This document shows positions 26,229 through 33,506 of a DNA stretch of 64,000 nucleotides, piece by piece. How positions within the stretch are numbered: position 1 is the stretch's first letter; each line of letters starts with the position of its first letter. The translations under genes were made by a program, and so were the position numbers. The notes under the pieces are model-generated. The model was not told where the DNA came from, made no database searches, and worked only from the letters and a program-made list of their open reading frames with translations. This DNA is from Ramlibacter agri (GTDB lineage: Bacteria; Pseudomonadota; Gammaproteobacteria; Burkholderiales; Burkholderiaceae_C), in the NCBI RefSeq assembly GCF_012927085.1, contig NZ_JABBFX010000001.1:3224001-3288000 (forward strand). Reading direction: 5' to 3'.

Positions 26229-28403
26229 ATGAATTGGGACCTGATGATCGCCGAGTACAACTCGGGCCTGGAGGTGCTCGCGGCCATCCTGGCGCTGGTG
26301 ATCTTCGTCTCCTCGCTGGACGACCTGTTCATCGACCTGTGGTACTGGGGGCGGCGGATCGTCCGCCGCGCCAAGGTGGAGCGCAACCCGCACTACAAGC
26401 GCCTGACGGTGGAGCAGTTGCGCGACCGCGAGGAACAGCCGTTGGCGTTGATGATCCCGGCCTGGCAGGAGAGCGACGTCATCGCGTCGATGGTGCAGAA
26501 CATGGTGGAGGTGCTGGAGTACCGCAACTACCGCGTCTTCATCGGCACCTATCCGAACGACCAGGCCACCATCGACGAAGCGGAGAAGATGGCGCGCCGC
26601 TTCCCACAGGTGCAGCGCGTGCAGGTGCCGCACCCCGGGCCCACCTGCAAGGCCGACTGCCTGAACGCGGTGGTGGCGGCGATCTTCGACCACGAGCGCG
26701 AGCACGACATGGAGTTCGCCGGCGTGATCCTGCACGACAGCGAGGACGTGCTGCATCCGCTGGAGCTGCGCTTCTTCAACTACCTGCTGCCACGCAAGGA
26801 CATGATCCAGCTGCCCGTCGCTTCGCTGGAGCGCGAGTGGTACGAGCTGGTGGCCGGCACCTACATGGACGAGTTCGCCGAGAGCCACGCCAAGGAGATG
26901 GTGGTGCGCGAGAGCGTGTCGGGCATGGTGCCCAGCGCCGGCGTCGGCACCTGCTTCTCGCGCAAGGCGCTGATGGGCCTGGTGGGCGCGACGCGCAACA
27001 AGCCCTTCAACATCGACAGCCTCACCGAGGACTACGACGTCGGCATGCGCCTGGCGCAGATGGGCATGACCTCCATCTTCGGCGTCTTCCCCGTCACCTT
27101 CCACGTCAGCCGCACCTCGTGGACCAGCAGGAAGCGCCACGAGCTGCTGCTGCAGATGCCGCTGTGCGTGCGCGAGTATTTCCCGGACCAGTTCCGCGCG
27201 GCCTACCGGCAGAAGGCGCGCTGGGTGCTGGGCATCGGCTTGCAGAGCTGGGAGCAGATCAAGTGGCGCGGCAACAGCCTGGCCTCGCGCTACCTGCTGC
27301 TGCACGACCGCAAGGGCGTGCTGACCTCGTTCGTCAGCATCTTCGCGTACATCCTGGTCGCGCACTTCATCATCTTCCACGTCGGACTCGCCACGGGATG
27401 GTGGCATGCGTACTATCCTTCGCTGTTCCAGGACGGCAGCATCTGGCGCAAGATGATCTACATCAACGCGTTCTTCCTCGCGTGGCGCGCGGCGCACCGG
27501 GTGTACTTCACCACCGAGCTGTACGGCTGGGAACACGGGCTGATGGCGCTGCCGCGCATGGTGGTGGGCAACTTCGTCAACTGCATGGCGGTGGCACGCG
27601 CCTGGAAGATGTACCTGTCCTACCTGTTCAAGGGCACGCGCCTCGCGTGGGACAAGACGGCCCACGAATTCCCGAGCAGCGCGCAGCTCGCGCGCCGGCG
27701 CCAGCGCCTCGGCGAGCTGCTGCAGTCGTGGAACGCGGTGGAGCCCGCCGCGCTGGAGCGCGCGCTGGAGAAGCAGACCGACGCCGGCCTGCCGCTGGGC
27801 CGCGTGCTCGTGTCGAACGGCTGGCTGGATGAAGAGACGCTGGCCGAAGCCATCGCCTACCAGTCCGACCTGCCGCGCGCGCATCTCTCCGCGGATCTCG
27901 TGCGGCAACACGCCAAGGACCTGCCGGTGGAACTGGCGGTGCGGCACCGCGCCATCATGATGGGCCGCAACAAGAACAACCGGCCCATCCTGGCCGTCAC
28001 CAGCCCGCTGTCGGACCAGGCGCGGACGGAGATCACGCAGGCGGTCGGCCAGGAGCCGGTGCAGCGCATCGCGCGCGAAGGCGAGCTCGCCACCGCGCTG
28101 CGGCTGCTGCGCGAAACCGACCAGGACGCCAAGGCGCCGGCGGTGCCCAGCGGACCGTTGCTGGGCGACATGCTGATCGAGCGCGGGCTGCTGCGGCGCG
28201 ACCAGTTCGAGGCCGCAATGCAGGAATACAAGCCGGCGCAGCACGGGCGCATCGGCGACTACCTGGTCGAGCGCGGCGTCATCGTCCGCGAGCGGCTCGA
28301 CCAGGTGCTGCAGGAGCAGAAGGGCCTGTTCGCCCGGGCCGCGGCGCAATCGGAACAACAACAGAGGGGATTCTTCGGCAAGGCATCCATCCAACCCAGC
28401 TAG
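26229..28403 (+). CDS. nfrB: NfrB-type processive family-2 glycosyltransferase with C-terminal MshEN c-di-GMP modules
   Basis: 724 residues. One N-terminal span (about 14-35), a cytoplasmic GT2 domain, then several C-terminal spans (about 365-470). Catalytic motifs: PAWQESDV, DSED (170-173, UDP/metal), TED (266-268) and QKARW (328-332, the QxxRW signature of processive synthases). After the membrane part come two MshEN-like segments: 490-545 (RLGELL ... LERALEKQ ... LGRVLVSNGWLD) and 642-700 (LLGDMLIERG ... RIGDYLVERGVI). Architecture equals E. coli NfrB, the c-di-GMP-dependent polymerase of the N4 glycan receptor. Predicted to polymerise ManNAc from WecB and to be switched by c-di-GMP. Confidence 0.88.
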   Translation: MNWDLMIAEYNSGLEVLAAILALVIFVSSLDDLFIDLWYWGRRIVRRAKVERNPHYKRLTVEQLRDREEQPLALMIPAWQESDVIASMVQNMVEVLEYRNYRVFIGTYPNDQATIDEAEKMARRFPQVQRVQVPHPGPTCKADCLNAVVAAIFDHEREHDMEFAGVILHDSEDVLHPLELRFFNYLLPRKDMIQLPVASLEREWYELVAGTYMDEFAESHAKEMVVRESVSGMVPSAGVGTCFSRKALMGLVGATRNKPFNIDSLTEDYDVGMRLAQMGMTSIFGVFPVTFHVSRTSWTSRKRHELLLQMPLCVREYFPDQFRAAYRQKARWVLGIGLQSWEQIKWRGNSLASRYLLLHDRKGVLTSFVSIFAYILVAHFIIFHVGLATGWWHAYYPSLFQDGSIWRKMIYINAFFLAWRAAHRVYFTTELYGWEHGLMALPRMVVGNFVNCMAVARAWKMYLSYLFKGTRLAWDKTAHEFPSSAQLARRRQRLGELLQSWNAVEPAALERALEKQTDAGLPLGRVLVSNGWLDEETLAEAIAYQSDLPRAHLSADLVRQHAKDLPVELAVRHRAIMMGRNKNNRPILAVTSPLSDQARTEITQAVGQEPVQRIAREGELATALRLLRETDQDAKAPAVPSGPLLGDMLIERGLLRRDQFEAAMQEYKPAQHGRIGDYLVERGVIVRERLDQVLQEQKGLFARAAAQSEQQQRGFFGKASIQPS

Positions 28404-28424
28404 GGGAAGGACCCCGGAATCATT

Positions 28425-30746
28425 ATGAGACAACAACAACGAAAGGCGCTGGCGCTTGCCGCTGTGCTTGCGCTTGCATCCCTCCAGGCCGACGCGCAAT
28501 CCCGCGCGTCGTCACACCGCGCGCCGTCCCGCGGCGCGCAGGCCGCGCAGGCAGCGGCCGACGCCGGCTACAAGGCGTACGCGCGCCGCGATTACGCGGC
28601 CGCCGTCGAAGAGGCGCAGCGCGCCGTGCAGCTGGTGCCCAGCCGGCGCGACTGGTGGCTGCTGCTGGCGCAGGCGCAACTGGCCAGCGGCCAGGCCGAC
28701 GCCGCGGAGCAGGCGATCCGCCGCGCCGAACAGATCAAGGGCGACGACACAGCGCTGGCGCGCACGCGGGCCGACCTGGCACGCGCCCGCTCGCAAGGCT
28801 ATGGCGACGCCATGTACAAGGCGCTGGCCGCGAACGACGTGAAGGGCGCCATCGCCGCCGGCACGCGCGCGGTGGAGCTCGCGCCCGAGAACCCCGGCTA
28901 CCGGCTGGTGCTGGTACATGCTCTGTTGCGCGACGACCGCTATGCCGAAGCCGAACGGCTGGCGGGCGAGACCGTCGCATTGCTGCCCGAGAGCGCCGCG
29001 CCGCTCGCCTTGCGCGGCTATGCACGGCAAGGCCTGGGCAAGCCGGCGGAAGCGGCGGCGGACCTCGACCGCGCGCTGCAGCAGAAGGGCTTGGGCGCCG
29101 CGGCGCAACGCCAGCTGCGGCTGCTCGCCGCCGACTTGGCGCTCGCGCAAGGCAACGGCCTGCGCGCGATGCAGGTGCTGCAGCCGCTGGCGGCCGACAA
29201 CGACGTGGCGGCGCGGCGCGAGTACGCCCGCCAGCAGATGAACACGCCGGGCGGCTCGCCGTCCTTCGCGCTGCGCGCGCCCGGCATCGACTGCAGCAAC
29301 GTCGCCGCGGCGCAGACCTGCACGCTGCAAGCGGCCGCCATGCCGCCCGTGCCCGGCTACGTGAACGCGACCGCCGGCTATGCCGCGATGGAGCAGCGCG
29401 ATTACGCGCGGGCCCTGGAGCAGGCGCGCCTGGCGACTGCCGCCGCGCCGCAACAGCGCGACTGGCAACTGCTGCTGATGAACGCCGCGCTTGCCAACAA
29501 CGACTACGCGGAAGCCGACCGCGCCGCCACCGCCGCCTTGCAACTGGCGCCGGCGCCCGACGCCAGCATCCTCGCGCAGCGGTCCACGGTGCGCCGCCGC
29601 ATGGGCGACGTTGCCGGCGCGAACGCGGATGCCGAGGAGGCCTTGCGCATCGGCGGCCTGCCTGCCACCGCCGAAGCCGGCCTGCTGGCCGACCTGGGCC
29701 GCCGCAACGAGGCGCGCGCTCGCCTGGCCGCCGCTTCCGGCGAACAGTCGCAGACGCCGCAAGGCAGGCTGGACATGGCCTATCTCTCCACCCGCATCGG
29801 CGACCCCGAAGGCGCGCGCGAGTCCTTCGCGCAGGCCGATGCGGCCGGCGGGCTGCCGCCGACCTCGCTGCTCGATGCCGGCTATGCCGCCATGCACAGC
29901 AAGCACGACGCCGAGGCCGCGCACTACTTCGAGCGCGCCATCGACGCCGTCAACGGCCTGCAGCTGAAGCTGGATCCGCAGATGGTGTACGACGTGCGCC
30001 GCACGCACGCCGACCTCACGCGCAAGTGGGGCGTGCTCGCCTCGCTGACCTCGCGCAACGGCGCCGGCGTGCTGCCCGGCTTCGGCATCACCGGCGGCCC
30101 GGTGAACGAGCGCGCGACGCAGCTCGGCGCCGAGGCCTATTACCGGCCCTGGGGCTACCGCAACGGCGAGTTCGTCGAGTTCTTCGCGCGCGGCTTCATG
30201 ACGGTGGACGGTGGCCAGAACAGCGGCTCCACCGGCACCGACAGCTTCGTCGGCACCGTGGGCGTGCGCTGGAAGCCGATCTCGGCGACCAACCTGATGC
30301 TGTCCTTCGGCCGCGTGTTCGGGCCGAACGTGCGCGACGACTGGCTGGGGCAGATCGGCTGGTCCTGGGACTACGGCAACGACCTGTTCGTCGACCGCAG
30401 TTCGTGGTGGACCACCTTGCTGTACGCCGAGGCGGGCCACTACTTCGAGGCCGGCACCAACTACGGCATCGCACAGGGCGAGTTCGGCCGCAGCTACCTG
30501 GTGGGCAGCAGCGGGCGCACCACCGTGTTCCCGCACATCTTCGTCGGCGCCGAATACAACTCGGACGACCCGGTGGCCAAGACGGCTGCCGGCATCGGCC
30601 CGGGCGTGCGGCTGCGGCACTGGTTCCGCGAGGACGTGTACAACGCGCCGCGTTCCTACTGGGACGTGACCTTGCAGTACCGCGCCCGGCTGACCGGCGA
30701 CGACCGCATGCAGGGCCTGTACTTCAACACGCTGCTCAATTACTGA
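28425..30746 (+). CDS. nfrA: NfrA-type outer-membrane TPR/beta-barrel export protein
   Basis: 773 residues, 21 bases after nfrB. Signal peptide (ALAAVLALASLQADAQS), then TPR-like helical repeats (about 30-430: YAAAVEEAQRAVQLVP, DDRYAEAERLAGETVALLP, DYARALEQARLATAAAP) and a C-terminal domain rich in aromatic beta strands ending in Tyr (YRARLTGDDRMQGLYFNTLLNY), the N4-adsorption protein A C-terminal type. By analogy with PgaA/BcsC/NfrA the TPR part guides glycan in the periplasm and the barrel exports it. Shorter than E. coli NfrA (about 990 residues). In E. coli NfrA is also needed for phage N4 adsorption. Confidence 0.85.
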   Translation: MRQQQRKALALAAVLALASLQADAQSRASSHRAPSRGAQAAQAAADAGYKAYARRDYAAAVEEAQRAVQLVPSRRDWWLLLAQAQLASGQADAAEQAIRRAEQIKGDDTALARTRADLARARSQGYGDAMYKALAANDVKGAIAAGTRAVELAPENPGYRLVLVHALLRDDRYAEAERLAGETVALLPESAAPLALRGYARQGLGKPAEAAADLDRALQQKGLGAAAQRQLRLLAADLALAQGNGLRAMQVLQPLAADNDVAARREYARQQMNTPGGSPSFALRAPGIDCSNVAAAQTCTLQAAAMPPVPGYVNATAGYAAMEQRDYARALEQARLATAAAPQQRDWQLLLMNAALANNDYAEADRAATAALQLAPAPDASILAQRSTVRRRMGDVAGANADAEEALRIGGLPATAEAGLLADLGRRNEARARLAAASGEQSQTPQGRLDMAYLSTRIGDPEGARESFAQADAAGGLPPTSLLDAGYAAMHSKHDAEAAHYFERAIDAVNGLQLKLDPQMVYDVRRTHADLTRKWGVLASLTSRNGAGVLPGFGITGGPVNERATQLGAEAYYRPWGYRNGEFVEFFARGFMTVDGGQNSGSTGTDSFVGTVGVRWKPISATNLMLSFGRVFGPNVRDDWLGQIGWSWDYGNDLFVDRSSWWTTLLYAEAGHYFEAGTNYGIAQGEFGRSYLVGSSGRTTVFPHIFVGAEYNSDDPVAKTAAGIGPGVRLRHWFREDVYNAPRSYWDVTLQYRARLTGDDRMQGLYFNTLLNY

Positions 30747-30753
30747 GGACCGC

Positions 30754-31584
30754 ATGCGCCGCTTCCTTCCCGGCCTGCTGGCGGCGGCTGCGCTGCTGGC
30801 CGGCTGCGCCACGACCGTGCCCCCGATCGAGGGCGTGGTCTGGCAGATCGACAACGACAGCACGCAGCCCCAGGGCGACTGGGACAAGCTGGGCGTGCAC
30901 AGCCTGCTGGTGCAATGGACGGTGGTGGACGGCCAGGCCTTCGTCAATGGCACGCCGCTGCCGGCCGGCGCGAAGCAGCCGGACTGGCGCAAGATCGCCG
31001 CCCAGCCCTGGGCGCAGGAGGTGATCGTGGGCCTGGCCGGCCGGTTCGACGAGCGCGGCGCGCGCAGCGACATCGAGGGCCTGGTGAAGCTGTCGGCGCA
31101 GGTGGCGAAGACGCCGCCGCCGGTGCACGTGGCGGGCTGGTACTTCCCGATCGAGATCGATCCGACCTGGACCGAGGCGGCCAAGCTGGGGCCGCTGCTG
31201 CAGCAGCTGCCGCGGCCGCTTTGGATCAGCGTCTACGACAGCGCCAACGTCGGCCCCAACGAGCTGGCCGACAGCCTGGCGGGCTGGCTGCCCAGTGACG
31301 TCGGCGTGTTCTTCCAGGACGGCGTCGGCGTGCAAGCGCGCGAGCCCTACGTGGCCGTCGACTACATCAAGGCCTTGCAGCGGCGGCTTGGCAAGGAGCG
31401 CGTGCGCGTGATCGCCGAGGCCTTCCGGCCGCAGGTGGGCGGCGGATTCCGCCCGGCTACACTCGATGAACTGCGGCCGCAGCTGGCCACCTACGCCGGC
31501 TACCCGATCTACCTGTTCGAAGGGCCGCGCTACGTTTCCCCGCGCCTCGTGCAGGACCTCGCAGCCCTCCAGCAGCGCAGGTAG
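30754..31584 (+). CDS. lipoprotein, glycosidase/TIM-barrel-like, YbcH-position homologue
   Basis: 276 residues, 7 bases after nfrA. Lipobox LLAGC (Cys at 22 or so). The mature part has alternating strand/helix order with GVHSLLVQWTVVDG, VIVGLAGRFD, VHVAGWYFPIEIDPTW, PLWISVYDS, DVGVFFQDGVG and YPIYLFEGPRYV, which looks like a (beta/alpha)8 barrel of the DUF4434/glycoside hydrolase type. In E. coli the third nfr-operon gene, ybcH, encodes a periplasmic protein I recall as similar; alignment is needed. A role in trimming or holding the polymer is inference. Confidence 0.65.
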   Translation: MRRFLPGLLAAAALLAGCATTVPPIEGVVWQIDNDSTQPQGDWDKLGVHSLLVQWTVVDGQAFVNGTPLPAGAKQPDWRKIAAQPWAQEVIVGLAGRFDERGARSDIEGLVKLSAQVAKTPPPVHVAGWYFPIEIDPTWTEAAKLGPLLQQLPRPLWISVYDSANVGPNELADSLAGWLPSDVGVFFQDGVGVQAREPYVAVDYIKALQRRLGKERVRVIAEAFRPQVGGGFRPATLDELRPQLATYAGYPIYLFEGPRYVSPRLVQDLAALQQRR

Positions 31585-31596
31585 TCTTCGTCCTAC
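31581..31596. promoter_or_regulatory. palindrome GTAGT-N6-CCTAC (copy 2, one mismatch)
   Basis: GTAGT-CTTCGT-CCTAC, same spacing as copies at 20436 and 38448. It overlaps the stop codon of the lipoprotein gene and is 63 bases before the FimV-like ATG. Confidence 0.35.
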
Positions 31597-31658
31597 AGGG
31601 TGTGCGCTCGCCTTCTGACAGGACTGGTTTTGCAGAGCTTCTTACAGTGCGTAGGCCC

Positions 31659-33482
31659 ATGAAAAGTCTGCTTACGCTCCCCTGCACTTTGGCGACAGCC
31701 GTGTTATTGGGGCTGCCCTGGGCAGCCGGCGCGCAAGCCCTGGGCAACATCAAGGCCGAGGCTTTCATCGGCCGGCCGCTGGAAGCGAGCCTGCCGATCA
31801 CGCTGGAGGAGGGCGCCAGTCCGTGCGTGCGGGCCGAGGTGTCCTTCGGCGACAGCAAGCTGCCGCCACAACAGGTGAGCGCCACGGTGCTGGGCGCGCC
31901 CGGCGCCCAGCGCGTGCGCGTGCAGACCAGCCTGCCCATCGACGAACCGGTGGTGACGGTGGCGGTGCGCGCGGGCTGCGGCAGCAGCATGACGCGCAGC
32001 TTCACCTTGCTGCCCGAGTACCCGACCCAGGCGATGCTGGCTGACGCCGCCACGAGCCGCGTGCGGCCGCCGGCCGAAAGCAGGATGGCGGTGGCGCAGC
32101 GCGCCAGCGTGGCGCCGCTGAAGGTGAAGGCCGCCGATGGCGTGATGGCGCCGAAGCCTCTGCACGCGCCGCGTGGCATCATCAAGGCGAAGCTGCCGGC
32201 CGGCGCGCGCCTGCAGCTGGAAGCCTGGGAATCCGATCCGCAAGCGATCCTGCGCGTGAGTTCCACCTTGAGCCCGACGCAGGAAGGGGCCGGGCGGGCG
32301 ACCGCGGCCCTGCTGTGGCAGGCGATCAATGCGAGCCCCGAGCAGTTGCTGCGCACCTCGGCCAACCTGCAGCAGCTGGAAGGCGAGCTCGCGCGGCTGC
32401 GGCAGGCCGCGGGCCGGACGCACGACGACGTGCTGGCGCTGCGGCACGAACTGGAGGCGCCGCAGCCCATGGTGCTGCCGGCGCAGGGTCTCAGGCTGCT
32501 GGCGCTGCTGCTGGCCCTGGGTGCTGGCACGCTGGCCATCCTGTGGTGGCGCGCGCGCCAGGGCGGGGCCGGCGAGTGGTCCGGTGTGCCACTGGGGCCC
32601 GTGTTCGCGGGTCTGGAGCCCGCGCCGGTGCAGCGCGCGGCGCAGGCTGATGCGGTGCAGCCCGCGCCGCAGGCCGAGGTGGTCGCGGCGATGCAGCCGC
32701 AGCCGGCGTCCCCCGCGCCGCTGCTGCACCGGCCCATGGCCACCTTGCTGCGGGTGGAGACGCTGGCCGCGACCTTCGACGAAGTCGACTTCCTGGCCTC
32801 GCTGGGCCTGTGGAACGACGCGATGGACGTCCTCAAGGGCTACCTCGAGGACAGCGCGGCGCCGGCGCCGCTGGCCTACTACGAGCTGATGCGCCTGTGC
32901 GTGCACCTCGACGACGTCGGCAGCCTGCAGGCGGTGCGCAAGCGCTATGCGCAGGTGTTCGGCGTCGACGCGCCGAAGTTCGAGCAGATCAACGCGCCGC
33001 TGGGCATCGAGAGCTATCCCGAGCTGGCCGGCCGCCTCACCGCGGGCTGGGGTCGGCACGACGCACTGGATTTCATCGAGCTCACGCTGTTCACCGTCGC
33101 TCCGCCCGGCAAGGCCTGCTCGCTGCAGGCCGGGCGCGACCTGCTGTTCCTGCACGACCTGGCGATGGCGGAACTGCGCGAAGGCGAGGGCGATGGCCAC
33201 GCCATCGCGCCCTGGGCGAATGCGGACGACCCGCGCCACGCGCTGGACGCGATGCCCGACGTGGCCAGCCACCATCGCTTCGCGCTCGACCTGGATCTCG
33301 ATCAGGATGCCGGCGACGGCGAATTGCGCGACAGCGAGGCGGCACCGCTGGCGCTGGCGCCGCGCCGCCCGGTGGTCCGGCGGCCGGAGCCCGAGTCGGA
33401 GACGACCGATTCGATGCCGCTCGCGCTCGATATCGAGGCCTTCGACGCCGCGGTGGCGACGGAGCGCCTGCGCCGCAAGTAA
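31659..33482 (+). CDS. FimV-like protein with LysM-type N terminus
   Basis: 607 residues from the ATG at 31659. Signal peptide, then the FimV N-terminal block (LGNIKAEAFIGRPLEASLPI, VSFGDSKLPPQQVSATVLG), a linker, one transmembrane helix (about 278-298, LLALLLALGAGTLAILWW) and a long acidic cytoplasmic tail with a TPR-like segment (LGLWNDAMDVLKGYLED). FimV proteins in other bacteria organise polar sites, type IV pili and cAMP/c-di-GMP signalling. Shorter than P. aeruginosa FimV. It stands between the polysaccharide operon and an EAL protein, with 24 bases to the latter, so it may localise that regulator; this is inference. Confidence 0.75.
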   Translation: MKSLLTLPCTLATAVLLGLPWAAGAQALGNIKAEAFIGRPLEASLPITLEEGASPCVRAEVSFGDSKLPPQQVSATVLGAPGAQRVRVQTSLPIDEPVVTVAVRAGCGSSMTRSFTLLPEYPTQAMLADAATSRVRPPAESRMAVAQRASVAPLKVKAADGVMAPKPLHAPRGIIKAKLPAGARLQLEAWESDPQAILRVSSTLSPTQEGAGRATAALLWQAINASPEQLLRTSANLQQLEGELARLRQAAGRTHDDVLALRHELEAPQPMVLPAQGLRLLALLLALGAGTLAILWWRARQGGAGEWSGVPLGPVFAGLEPAPVQRAAQADAVQPAPQAEVVAAMQPQPASPAPLLHRPMATLLRVETLAATFDEVDFLASLGLWNDAMDVLKGYLEDSAAPAPLAYYELMRLCVHLDDVGSLQAVRKRYAQVFGVDAPKFEQINAPLGIESYPELAGRLTAGWGRHDALDFIELTLFTVAPPGKACSLQAGRDLLFLHDLAMAELREGEGDGHAIAPWANADDPRHALDAMPDVASHHRFALDLDLDQDAGDGELRDSEAAPLALAPRRPVVRRPEPESETTDSMPLALDIEAFDAAVATERLRRK

Positions 33483-33506
33483 GGATCCGACACAGGAGGA
33501 GATGGC

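Noticed and set aside
24158..28403. Cellulose synthase operon (bcs)
   Set aside because: Only a BcsB-like protein is present; the synthase has NfrB architecture with MshEN rather than PilZ, and there is no BcsZ or BcsC.
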